Origin: Geobacillus thermoleovorans
GTDB taxonomy: Bacteria > Bacillota > Bacilli > Bacillales > Anoxybacillaceae
NCBI RefSeq assembly: GCF_001610955.1
Contig: NZ_CP014335.1
Span: 1,529,001 to 1,593,000 of the forward strand
Direction of reading: 5' to 3'
DNA: 64,000 nt
In this document: piece by piece, positions 40,863 through 49,018 of the stretch
Numbering within the stretch: position 1 is the stretch's first letter
Layout: every line of letters starts with the position of its first letter
The notes under the pieces: model-generated
What the model was told of the DNA's origin: nothing
What the model saw: the letters and a program-made list of their open reading frames with translations, nothing else
Databases searched by the model: none
Position numbers and translations under genes: made by a program

Positions 40863-42599
40863 ATGGGGCGGGTGCTTATCTATTTGCGGCCATACTGGAA
40901 GTGGATGGCGTTGGCTTGGTTGTTTATGTTGACCGAGCTCATCATCGAGCTTTGGCAGCCGCTGTTGATGGGGAAAATCATCGACGATGGTGTCATGAAA
41001 CAGGATGTTGCGGCCATTTTCACGTGGGGAGCCGTGATGCTCGGGGCGTCGCTGTTGGCGTTTGCCTCGGGCATCGCCAACTCATTTGCTGCTGCCTACG
41101 TCGGTCAGGAGTACGGATTTGCGCTGCGGACGGCGCTGTTTGCCAAAATCCAATCGTTTTCGCTTGCGCGCATCGAGCAGTTGGCGCCGGCCTCGCTCAT
41201 CACCCGGATGACGAACGATGTGACCCAAGTGCAAAACATGTTGTTTATGAGTTTGCGCATCGCCTTGCGTGCACCGCTTCTGGTCGTCTTTGGCGTCGCG
41301 ATGGCGTTTGTCGTCCATGCTCGTCTGGCGTTGGTTTTAGCGGTCGCGGTTCCGCTTTCCGCCGCTTTTTTATTGTGGGTTGTGCAAAGGGCAGCGGCGT
41401 CCTTTTCCGCCGTCCAACGGGCGCTCGATCGAGTGAATGGCGTGATGCGTGAAAATTTGGCCGGCATGCGCCTCATCAAAGCATGGATGAGAAAAGAATA
41501 TGAAGAGGAGCGATTTGCGGCGGCGAACAATGCGCTCATGGAGCGGACGATGGGCGTGCTGCGCCTCATCGAGACGATCAGCCCGGTGTTGTTGGTTTTG
41601 ATGAACACGGCCATTCTCGCTCTGCTGTTTTTCGGCCGCCTGGATGTTGAGTCCGGGACGGCGAGCGCCGGGCAAGTCGTCGCCGTCGTCAACTACGCGA
41701 CGCGGGCGACGGCGGCGTTGTCGATGTTTACGTTTATTACCATGGCGTTCTCGCGGGCGCGCGCCTCGGCCGCCCGCCTCGCTGAACTGCTTGAGGTGCC
41801 GGAAGAGCGAAGCGGGGAGCACAGAGCCGATGGACCGATCGTCCGGCGCGGGGAAATTCGCTTTGAGCACGTTTCGTTCCGCTATCCAGACAGCGAACTT
41901 GACGCGCTTTCTGACGTATCGTTTGTCATCCACGCGCAAGAAACGGCGGCTATTTTAGGGGCGACTGGTTCCGGCAAATCGACGCTTCTTCAGCTCATCC
42001 CCCGGCTGTATGAACCAGGCGCCGGGCGAGTGTTGATCGACGGCATCGACGTGCGCGAGTTTTCTGTCGAACAACTGCGAATGTATGTTCGTTTTGTTCC
42101 GCAGGAAGTGCTGCTATTTTCCGGAACGGTCGCCGACAACCTTCGCTTCGGCAAGATGACAGCGACGATGGAAGAGATTGTGCAGGCGGCTCGTGATGCG
42201 CAAATTCATGAAACAATCACTCGGTTTCCGGATGGATACGACGCACTGATCGGTCAAAAGGGCGTCAATTTATCAGGCGGGCAAAAGCAGCGGCTGTCGA
42301 TCGCCCGCGCCTTGGTTGGGCAACCGCGCATTTTGCTTTTGGATGACAGCACAAGCGCGCTCGATGCAGAGACGGAAGCAAAGCTGCTCGCAGCGTTGCG
42401 GCGGTATGCGTGCACGACGGTGATAGTGACGCAAAAGGTGAGCACAGCGATGGCGGCGGATACGATTTTGCTTTTGGAAGACGGCCGCCTGATCGCGCAA
42501 GGAAGCCATGAACAACTGCTGGCGGCAAGCGAACTGTATCGACGCATCGTCGCCACGCAGGAAGGAAAGAAGGGATCGATTGATGTCACTACGGCATAG
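40863..42599 (+). CDS. bmrC: heterodimeric multidrug ABC exporter subunit, BmrC (YheI)-like
   Basis: A 578-residue half-transporter with six membrane helices and one ATPase domain: Walker A GATGSGKST, signature LSGGQKQRLS, Walker B ILLLDDSTSALD. The catalytic glutamate after Walker B is replaced by aspartate, the mark of the degenerate site in heterodimeric exporters such as BmrCD. The partner gene overlaps its 3' end. GGAGAGGAG lies 11 bases before the ATG. Relatives export structurally diverse drugs, including Hoechst dye and doxorubicin. Confidence 0.85.
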   Translation: MGRVLIYLRPYWKWMALAWLFMLTELIIELWQPLLMGKIIDDGVMKQDVAAIFTWGAVMLGASLLAFASGIANSFAAAYVGQEYGFALRTALFAKIQSFSLARIEQLAPASLITRMTNDVTQVQNMLFMSLRIALRAPLLVVFGVAMAFVVHARLALVLAVAVPLSAAFLLWVVQRAAASFSAVQRALDRVNGVMRENLAGMRLIKAWMRKEYEEERFAAANNALMERTMGVLRLIETISPVLLVLMNTAILALLFFGRLDVESGTASAGQVVAVVNYATRATAALSMFTFITMAFSRARASAARLAELLEVPEERSGEHRADGPIVRRGEIRFEHVSFRYPDSELDALSDVSFVIHAQETAAILGATGSGKSTLLQLIPRLYEPGAGRVLIDGIDVREFSVEQLRMYVRFVPQEVLLFSGTVADNLRFGKMTATMEEIVQAARDAQIHETITRFPDGYDALIGQKGVNLSGGQKQRLSIARALVGQPRILLLDDSTSALDAETEAKLLAALRRYACTTVIVTQKVSTAMAADTILLLEDGRLIAQGSHEQLLAASELYRRIVATQEGKKGSIDVTTA

Positions 42600-44388
42600 T
42601 CCTCACGGAGCGCGTTTGGGAGCAAGTCCGCAGCGGGCAAAAAACAGCGTCGGCACCTTGCGGCGGCTCTGGGCATTTATCGCTCCGCAAAAGCGAAAGC
42701 TGTTTGCGGCTATGGCCATGGTTGTCGTCAGCTCAGCGCTGGCGCTCGCCGGTCCGTACGTCATCGGCTGGACGGTCGATGTGTACATCATCGAGCGGAG
42801 GACGGACGGTTTTTTAGCGACGCTCGTTTTGCTTCTTGCCATTTATATGGCCCTTGGCGCGGCGACGTTTTTGCAAAACTATTGGATGATCGATGTCGGC
42901 CAGCGGACGGTGCATGCGATCAGAGAGCGGTTGTTTCGCCATTTTCATGAGCTGCCGATTTCGTTTTTTGACCGCCGCCAGCAAGGGGAGCTGATGAGCC
43001 GGATTACAAACGACATCGACAATATGAGCCAGACATTTAACAGTACTGTTGTTCAGGTCGTCTCGAGCACGTTGACTTTGATGGGCGCTATCGTGGTCAT
43101 GCTTTCACAGAGCGTTGTGTTGACGATCGTAACGCTTGTTGTCGTGCCGCTGATGTATGTGGGCATGCGCTGGATCACAAACCGGACGCGGGTGCGTTTC
43201 CGTGAGCAGCAACGGGCGCTCGGTGAGATGAACGGCTTTATCGAAGAGGTCATTTCCGGACAGAAAGTCGTGAAGCTGTTTTCCCAAGAAGAGCGGATGG
43301 AGTCTGAATTGGCGCGCAAAAACGCCGAGCTGAAACAAGCCGGGTTTTGGGCGCAAACGTATTCCGGCTTCATCCCGAAGCTGATGAACTTTTTAAACAA
43401 CGTAAGCTTCGCCCTCATCGCTGGCGTCGGCGGATGGCTGGCGGCCAAAGGAGCGATATCGGTCGGGACGATCGTCGTGTTTGTCGAATACGCCCGCCAG
43501 TTTACCCGACCGCTCAACGATTTGGCCAACCAATGGAACACGTTGCTGTCGGCGTTGGCTGGCGCTGAACGGGTGTTGGAAATTTTGGATTTGCCGAAAG
43601 AAGAGGAAGACGAGCGGGAAGCGGCGGCCTTGGACCGGCTTGATGGACGCATTGAGTTTCGTCAAGTCGTCTTTTCTTACGACAAACAGCGCCCGGCGCT
43701 CGACGGCGTCACCTTTTCCATCGCCCCAGGAGAGACGGTCGCGCTTGTCGGCCCAACTGGAGCCGGTAAAACGACCGTATTGCAGCTGTTGACCCGCTTT
43801 TACGATCCAGATCGAGGAGTGATTTTGATCGACGGGCGCGACAGCCGGACGATCAAGCGGGCGAGTTTGCGCCGGCATATGGCATTTGTGCTTCAAGATA
43901 CGTTTTTGTTCGCCGGAACGATCCGCGACAACATTCGTTACGGCCGGCTTGAGGCGACCGATGAAGAAGTCGAGGAGGCGGCGCGCCAGGCGAACGCCCA
44001 CTCCTTTATTATGAAGCTGCCGGACGGCTATGACACCGTTTTGGCCCCAGGAGGCGGCGGAATCAGCCAAGGGCAGCGGCAGCTGTTGGCCATCGCTCGG
44101 GCGATGATCGCCGACCCGGCCATTTTGATTTTGGACGAAGCGACGAGCAACATCGATACGGTGACCGAAGTGCGCATTCAAGAAGCGCTCGCGCGGCTCA
44201 TGAACGGCCGGACGTGCTTGGTCATCGCCCATCGGTTGAACACGATTCAACATGCCGACCGCATCCTTGTGCTCAACGACGGCAAAGTGATCGAGCAAGG
44301 GACGCATGAAGAGCTGTTGGCTGTAAAAGGATTTTATTTCCAGTTGTATTGCCGCTATTGGAAACGCAGTGTGCATGCGGCCCGATGA
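42583..44388 (+). CDS. bmrD: heterodimeric multidrug ABC exporter subunit, BmrD (YheH)-like
   Basis: A 601-residue half-transporter: six helices, Walker A GPTGAGKTT, Walker B ILILDEATSNID with the catalytic glutamate present, but a degenerate signature ISQGQ instead of LSGGQ. That is the expected complement to the aspartate-containing Walker B of the first subunit: one composite ATP site is canonical, the other degenerate. The start at 42583 follows GAAGGAAAGAAGGG and overlaps the previous gene by 17 bp. Confidence 0.87.
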   Translation: MSLRHSPHGARLGASPQRAKNSVGTLRRLWAFIAPQKRKLFAAMAMVVVSSALALAGPYVIGWTVDVYIIERRTDGFLATLVLLLAIYMALGAATFLQNYWMIDVGQRTVHAIRERLFRHFHELPISFFDRRQQGELMSRITNDIDNMSQTFNSTVVQVVSSTLTLMGAIVVMLSQSVVLTIVTLVVVPLMYVGMRWITNRTRVRFREQQRALGEMNGFIEEVISGQKVVKLFSQEERMESELARKNAELKQAGFWAQTYSGFIPKLMNFLNNVSFALIAGVGGWLAAKGAISVGTIVVFVEYARQFTRPLNDLANQWNTLLSALAGAERVLEILDLPKEEEDEREAAALDRLDGRIEFRQVVFSYDKQRPALDGVTFSIAPGETVALVGPTGAGKTTVLQLLTRFYDPDRGVILIDGRDSRTIKRASLRRHMAFVLQDTFLFAGTIRDNIRYGRLEATDEEVEEAARQANAHSFIMKLPDGYDTVLAPGGGGISQGQRQLLAIARAMIADPAILILDEATSNIDTVTEVRIQEALARLMNGRTCLVIAHRLNTIQHADRILVLNDGKVIEQGTHEELLAVKGFYFQLYCRYWKRSVHAAR

Positions 44389-44436
44389 GGAATGCGCCTG
44401 CCCGGCGACGCCGCTCTCCCGCTGAACCGAAAACGA

Positions 44437-44490
44437 GCGCCCCGATCGTTGAACAAAGCCATGTGTCGCGAGGGTCGACGATCAGGGCGC
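44437..44490. terminator. hairpin between the convergent bmrD-like and MOSC genes
   Basis: GCGCCCCGATCGTTGA pairs with TCGACGATCAGGGCGC around a 22-nt loop. It lies between the convergent genes; the T tracts on both sides are weak. Confidence 0.6.
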
Positions 44491-44547
44491 CTTTCTATCG
44501 CTATGTGAAACGCCGGCTTGTGTCGGGCGTGTCTTGCCAGCATAGGC

Positions 44548-45195
44548 TTAAGGACGCGTTCGCTCGGAGAGGCGCTTTTGAAACGCTTCGCGCCAGCTTG
44601 CGGATAAGGCCGGATGGCTGGCGATTTGCTTTATGGCGGCGGCATTGTCCCGCTCATGATAGTAAATGTGATTGATATACGCGATGGATAGCGCCCCCGC
44701 GCCCCGCTCGACGAGAACGAGCGGCGCGCCTGGAGCGACGACGCCCTCTTTGAGAACGCGAAAGTAAAACCCGCTTTTTCCTGTCTGGCAGACGGCTTTC
44801 GGCAAATCGGGCAGCTGATGTTTGAACGCCAATTTGGAGCACGGCTGGCGCGGCTGTGACACTTGTACGAGCGCCGTGCCGGCAGCATAAATGTCGCCAA
44901 GACACACATCGTCTTCCGTCAAACCGAGAAGCGTCCAGTTTTCTCCAAACGCCCCCGCCGTAAACGGGCGGCCGTATCGCTCTTCCCAATAGACGAAATG
45001 CTCGGACGGATAGGCGCAAATCGTTTTATCTTCTCCTCCGTGATGGACGAGGTCGGCTTGTCCATCTCCAGCCAAGTTTTGTTTGCCGACTGCAACGGGA
45101 TGAGCGACCGGCGTTTTGTCAATGCCGGTTGTGATCCGCTGGCCGCCGATGTGGAGCGTTTTCGGCTTCCCGACATTAATGGAGAGAATCTGCAT
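44548..45195 (-). CDS. MOSC domain protein (YiiM-like)
   Basis: A 215-residue MOSC-domain protein, probably a molybdenum-cofactor sulfur-carrier or reductase-type protein. The conserved cysteine is in QPRQPCSKLAFKHQ, and GDGQADLVHHGGEDKTICAY is the usual front part, with a C-terminal 3-alpha region. The ribosome site GGGGGTGA overlaps the stop codon of the upstream LLM gene, fixing the start at 45195 and indicating translational coupling. Confidence 0.85.
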   Translation of the reverse strand: MQILSINVGKPKTLHIGGQRITTGIDKTPVAHPVAVGKQNLAGDGQADLVHHGGEDKTICAYPSEHFVYWEERYGRPFTAGAFGENWTLLGLTEDDVCLGDIYAAGTALVQVSQPRQPCSKLAFKHQLPDLPKAVCQTGKSGFYFRVLKEGVVAPGAPLVLVERGAGALSIAYINHIYYHERDNAAAIKQIASHPALSASWREAFQKRLSERTRP

Positions 45196-45200
45196 CGCGT

Positions 45201-46211
45201 TCACCCCCATACAGCGTCGGCGATGAGCCGGAAACTCGCGAGTTTATCTTTGAAGTCGTATGTAATCGTCACGAGCATGATTTCCTCTGTTTCATACTTT
45301 TCGCTCAGCCGATACAGCTCGTCTTTGACGCGCGCCGGACTGCCGACGATCATCCGCTTCCGATTGTCTGCGATCCGTTTGCGTTCATACGGGCTGTATG
45401 GGTAGGCGGCTGCTTTTTCCGGACTCGGCGTGCCGTTGACGGCCATCCCTTGTTCGATCATGAGGAGCGTCAAGTCAAGGCTTCCCGCGATCCATTCCGC
45501 TTTTTCATCCGTTTCGGCGCAAATCGCAAATACAGCCACGAGTGTACGCGGCTCGTCCAAATGCGGCGATGGGGTAAACCGGTCGCGATACAGTTGCATG
45601 TACTCTTGGCCGCCTTCGCCGTTAATAAATTGCGCGAAGGCGTACGGCAGCCCTTTTTCCGCCGCCAGCTTCGCTGTTTCCGAACTGGATCCGAGCAGCC
45701 AAACGTCTGGAGGCGATTGCACAATCGGCGTCGCCTTGACGCCATAAAGCGGGTGGACGGGCGGAAGCGCATCGTGCAAATACCCAAGCAAGTCATCGAT
45801 TTGCTCCCGATAGCGGTCCGCTGAACGCGGCCGGCCGTCTTGGAGCGCCATCGTCGCCCGCGGCATGCCGCCAGGCGCGCGGCCGATGCCGAGATCGACG
45901 CGGCCGGGGGCTAGACCCGCCAACACGCGGAAGTTTTCTGCCACTTTATAGGCGCTGTAGTGCGGCAGCATCACTCCGCCTGAGCCGATGCGAATGCGCG
46001 ACGTTTTCGCCCCGATGTGTCCAAGCAGCACTTCTGGAGACGAGCCGGCGAGGCTGTTCGCGTCGTGGTGTTCGGACACCCAAAAACGCTTGTAGCCGAG
46101 CTCTTCGACAAACTGGGCGAGCCGGACCGTGTTTTCAAGCGCTTCTTCCGCGGTCATGCCTTCGGCGATGGGCGATTGATCAAGAACGCTGAGCTTTAGC
46201 GGCATGATCAT
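45201..46211 (-). CDS. LLM-class flavin-dependent oxidoreductase
   Basis: A 336-residue luciferase-like monooxygenase (bacterial luciferase alpha family, YceB-like subgroup). The N-terminal LSVLDQSPIAEGMTAEEAL, EHHDANSLAGSSPEVLLGHI and FRVLAGLAPGRVDLGIGRAP are diagnostic. It uses reduced flavin and oxygen on an unknown substrate. GGAGGAGAA precedes the ATG. It is co-transcribed with the MOSC gene; a solo IS-type hairpin lies about 50 bp upstream, near its promoter. Confidence 0.88.
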   Translation of the reverse strand: MIMPLKLSVLDQSPIAEGMTAEEALENTVRLAQFVEELGYKRFWVSEHHDANSLAGSSPEVLLGHIGAKTSRIRIGSGGVMLPHYSAYKVAENFRVLAGLAPGRVDLGIGRAPGGMPRATMALQDGRPRSADRYREQIDDLLGYLHDALPPVHPLYGVKATPIVQSPPDVWLLGSSSETAKLAAEKGLPYAFAQFINGEGGQEYMQLYRDRFTPSPHLDEPRTLVAVFAICAETDEKAEWIAGSLDLTLLMIEQGMAVNGTPSPEKAAAYPYSPYERKRIADNRKRMIVGSPARVKDELYRLSEKYETEEIMLVTITYDFKDKLASFRLIADAVWG

Positions 46212-46261
46212 TTCTCCTCCCTCTCGAAATGTTGATGTATCAAGGCTTTCTTTTCCTTGCG

Positions 46262-46321
46262 GTTGAACGCTCTCCCACCTACGCTAACGCGTAGAAGTGG
46301 GGGTCTTCTCGGCGCGAGATG
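46262..46321 (-). mobile_element. solo IS200/IS605-type hairpin end
   Basis: Read on the minus strand, CGAGAAGACCCCCACTTC, a CTACGC-GTTA-GCGTAG tip, GTGGGAG and GTTCAACC follow directly after TTTAT. The GAGAAGAC(C/T)CCCACTTC part is the same as the left end of the tnpB element at 51746, which also follows TTTAT; the outer tail GTTCAACC resembles that element's right end (AGTTCACC). This looks like a minimal, body-less derivative of the same element family. Confidence 0.55.
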
Positions 46322-46404
46322 ATAAAAATGGTTAGTTCTTATTATGGGATGTTTCGTTTCTTGTTGTCCATTGATTTGCTTTTGCCATCCGACGGCAGCC
46401 AGCC

Positions 46405-46437
46405 AAAAAAAACAGTCCGCCGTTTCAGCCGGCGGAT
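46405..46437 (-). terminator. terminator of the coiled-coil protein gene
   Basis: On the minus strand ATCCGCCG pairs with CGGCGGAC, followed two bases later by eight T residues. Confidence 0.8.
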
Positions 46438-46466
46438 GGCGGCAGACGCCGAAAGAGGATGACATT

Positions 46467-47453
46467 CTACAAGCGGATCGGGTTTTTTGGTTCAGCGGCT
46501 TGGCGGTCGATTTTTTGGCTGCGCCCCCTCCCGGAAAAGAACGAGGAAAACAGTTGTTTGACGCTGTCAACGATAAAGGAGCATCGTTCATACAGCGCTT
46601 CTTTTAAGCTGTCGAGCTGGCGGGTCACTTTGTATTGCGCCGCCTCTTGCGCTTCAAGCCGCTCGATGACGGTCTGGTGAAAGACGTGCTGCAACTCGAG
46701 CTGTTCCACTAATTTTTGGTACAGTTTGTCTTGTCCTTCCAGGCGGGCGGCCATTCTTTCGGTTGTTTGTTCCCGCTCAGTCGATTGCCGCTCAAGCCGG
46801 TGCATCGCTTCACTTTGCACCATCAACGCTTCGATGACCGCTTGGCGCGCTGTTTCTTCTTTTGTAAACTGCTCCTCCCATGCGCGCCGCTGTTCGTGCT
46901 CCATCTGCTCGTGAGCGTTGATCGATCGTTCAAGGCGGGCCAGCGTTTCGGCGAGCTCCGCTTGTTCTCGTTGTCCGGCAGCGAGCAATTGCTCAAGCCG
47001 GTCGAACGCTGCCGCCCATTGCTTGCTTTGCTCCGCCTGCAGGTTTTGCCCGGCATTAGAGGCATCAATGAAGCGCGAAACGGTTTCAGTTAGTTCGCGA
47101 TACAGTTCCGTTTGCTCGGTTTGGCTTGCCGCCACCATCCCCTTGAGGCCGTCCAGCGCCTTGACGAGACGCCCGCTATGCTCGGCTTGTTCCGTTTGCC
47201 CGGCGGCAAGCGAACGCTCAAGCCGAGTCAAGGCATCGGCGATTTTCTCACGATCATCGGCTTGCTGCTTTCGTCCTTCCTCCACCGCCAGCTTGAGGCG
47301 AAGGAACGCCTCGGCCAACTGTTCAAGCAGCTGGGTTTGCTCTTCAATCATTTGTTCCGTTTTGGCGCGTCGGTAATAAAACACCGAATGCGAGGAGGGA
47401 GGCGGAGTTGCACCGTACACGCGCGGGGTCATCTGTTTGTTCATGTAAATCAA
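46467..47453 (-). CDS. repeat-built coiled-coil protein of unknown function
   Basis: A 328-residue, almost wholly helical protein. From about residue 60 a unit of roughly 25 residues recurs about five times, with the core xALxRLExxLAAGQxEQAE (for example DALTRLERSLAAGQTEQAE and AAFDRLEQLLAAGQREQAE). There is no membrane segment; the N-terminus is Pro/Ser-rich and Tyr-rich. GGAGG sits nine bases before a TTG at 47453, whereas the ATG at 47444 is further off. The last part (YERCSFIVDSVKQLFSSFF) is amphipathic. I do not recognise a family; a spore- or cell-envelope structural role is only a guess. Confidence 0.6.
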   Translation of the reverse strand: MIYMNKQMTPRVYGATPPPSSHSVFYYRRAKTEQMIEEQTQLLEQLAEAFLRLKLAVEEGRKQQADDREKIADALTRLERSLAAGQTEQAEHSGRLVKALDGLKGMVAASQTEQTELYRELTETVSRFIDASNAGQNLQAEQSKQWAAAFDRLEQLLAAGQREQAELAETLARLERSINAHEQMEHEQRRAWEEQFTKEETARQAVIEALMVQSEAMHRLERQSTEREQTTERMAARLEGQDKLYQKLVEQLELQHVFHQTVIERLEAQEAAQYKVTRQLDSLKEALYERCSFIVDSVKQLFSSFFSGRGRSQKIDRQAAEPKNPIRL

Positions 47454-47527
47454 TGGGAAAAGCCTCCTTTCCGTTCGTCTATGTGGCATCATATGCCGCT
47501 GCCGCTCGGTCGGTTTGGGCGGTTTAT

Positions 47528-47557
47528 TTGTGGCGTTCCGCTCTCTTTTGGTATAAT
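47528..47557 (+). promoter_or_regulatory. promoter of the thioredoxin-like gene
   Basis: A consensus TATAAT (47552-47557) with TTGTGG (47528-47533) 18 bp upstream lies 35 bp before the gene. Confidence 0.6.
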
Positions 47558-47591
47558 AGAAAGAGAAAAAATGGAAGAAAGGGTGTTAGGT

Positions 47592-48155
47592 ATGCCAGCT
47601 GTCGAATCGAATATGTTTCCGCTTGGCAAACAAGCGCCCCCGTTTGCCCTCACGAATGTCATCGATGGCAACGTCGTTCGTCTTGAGGATGTGAAATCGG
47701 ACGCAGCGACTGTCATTATGTTCATTTGCAATCATTGCCCGTTTGTAAAGCATGTACAGCACGAGCTTGTTCGCCTAGCAAACGATTATATGCCCAAAGG
47801 GGTGTCGTTTGTCGCCATCAACTCCAACGATGCTGAACAATATCCGGAAGATTCGCCCGAAAACATGAAAAAAGTGGCTAAAGAGCTTGGCTACCCGTTC
47901 CCATACTTGTATGACGAAACGCAAGAAGTGGCGAAGGCGTACGACGCCGCCTGCACCCCGGATTTTTATATTTTCGACCGTGAGCTGAAATGCGTTTACC
48001 GCGGCCAGCTTGATGATTCGCGGCCGAACAACGGCATTCCGGTGACCGGGGAATCGATCCGCGCCGCGCTGGATGCTTTGTTGGAGGGCCGTCCGGTGCC
48101 GGAAAAGCAAAAGCCGAGCATCGGCTGCAGCATTAAATGGAAGCCATCCGCGTAA
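47592..48155 (+). CDS. thioredoxin-family (AhpC/TSA-like redoxin) protein
   Basis: A 187-residue cytoplasmic redoxin. The active site is CNHCPFVKHV after the strand VIMFI, with the cis-proline region AACTPDFYIFD later. This CxxCPF type is common among putative thiol peroxidase or disulfide reductases of unknown partner. AAAGGGTGTTAGG precedes the ATG at 47592; an in-frame ATG at 47571 lacks a site. It is monocistronic. Confidence 0.82.
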   Translation: MPAVESNMFPLGKQAPPFALTNVIDGNVVRLEDVKSDAATVIMFICNHCPFVKHVQHELVRLANDYMPKGVSFVAINSNDAEQYPEDSPENMKKVAKELGYPFPYLYDETQEVAKAYDAACTPDFYIFDRELKCVYRGQLDDSRPNNGIPVTGESIRAALDALLEGRPVPEKQKPSIGCSIKWKPSA

Positions 48156-48413
48156 ACTGTTGCTTGACTTCTCGTTGTCGAACGGATATGATGAAGAAAG
48201 CGTCATTCGTTTGCCGCGGGATCATCGCAAGCCGTGCCGTTGCCGCTCATGGAGCTGGCGCGGCTTTTTCGTTGTCCGCTGTCCGCTTGACAAATTCACA
48301 CTGGCGCCGCCACGGAGCGGCAAGGATGGATGAGAGGCAGGGCTTCCATTGTTTTTGTTTTCTTCTTCAAGTTTTCATAATCTATGTTATGTAAACAAAA
48401 GGAGAAAAGTGAG

Positions 48414-48803
48414 ATGGCGGAAAGACGATATCGAGTGTTTGTGTATGGAACGTTGCTGACCGGCGAGGACAACCATTGTGTTGTAGCTCCTTATGTTCGC
48501 GCCGTATGCCCAGGGAAGGTGAACGGCCGTTTGTACAGCGTCGGCCCGTACCCTGCGCTTGTGCTCGGAGAAGAAGGGGAAGTGGAAGGGGAATGGTTGA
48601 CGGTGACGGAGGAAGGGCTCAAAGCGATGGATGAGCTTGAAGACTACGCCGAAGGACGGGACGATAACGAATATGAGCGGATATGGGTCCGCGACGCCCA
48701 CCAGCCGATCGAAGGGTACGTCTACGTTTACTTGCCGGAAAAAGCCGCCGGCCTGCCGATCATTTCGTCCGGCTCGTGGCGTCGGCGTGAGGAGAAAACG
48801 TAA
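48414..48803 (+). CDS. gamma-glutamylcyclotransferase family protein
   Basis: A 129-residue protein of the GGCT/YtfP fold: VFVYGTLLTGEDNH (the binding loop YGTL), GRLYSVGPYPALV and the catalytic-type glutamate in GEVEGEWLTV. AAAGGAGAAAAG precedes the ATG. The 258 bp before it carry a promoter-like TTGACT-17-TATGAT (48164-48192). Function in the cell is unknown. Confidence 0.82.
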   Translation: MAERRYRVFVYGTLLTGEDNHCVVAPYVRAVCPGKVNGRLYSVGPYPALVLGEEGEVEGEWLTVTEEGLKAMDELEDYAEGRDDNEYERIWVRDAHQPIEGYVYVYLPEKAAGLPIISSGSWRRREEKT

Positions 48804-48942
48804 CATCAATAGTGGATAGAAAAAGTCGGCCGAGGAGACGATTATCTCCTCGGCTGGCTTTTTTTGTATAAATATTCGTCTAATTTGAAACCGTTTGCAA
48901 AAAAATTCATTATAAAAATACAGAAAAATTGATAAAAAAGTG

Positions 48943-49018
48943 TTGCCAAACGGCTTCTCTTTTTCTATAATAAAAGCATGTTAGAAAAATAAACGCACGA
49001 ATGTGAGGTAATGTAACA
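48943..49018 (+). promoter_or_regulatory. glnA promoter and GlnR/TnrA-like boxes
   Basis: TTGCCA (48943-48948) and TATAAT (48966-48971) are 17 bp apart. TGTGA-N7-TAACA at 49002-49018 matches the GlnR/TnrA consensus TGTNA-N7-TNACA exactly and overlaps the ribosome site and the A of the start codon; a weaker copy, TGTTAGAAAAATAAACG, lies at 48979-48995. Confidence 0.6.

Noticed and set aside
48137..48394. 85-codon ORF between the thioredoxin-like and cyclotransferase genes
   Set aside because: It starts inside the preceding gene, has Cys/Arg-rich composition typical of non-coding frames, and no ribosome site.
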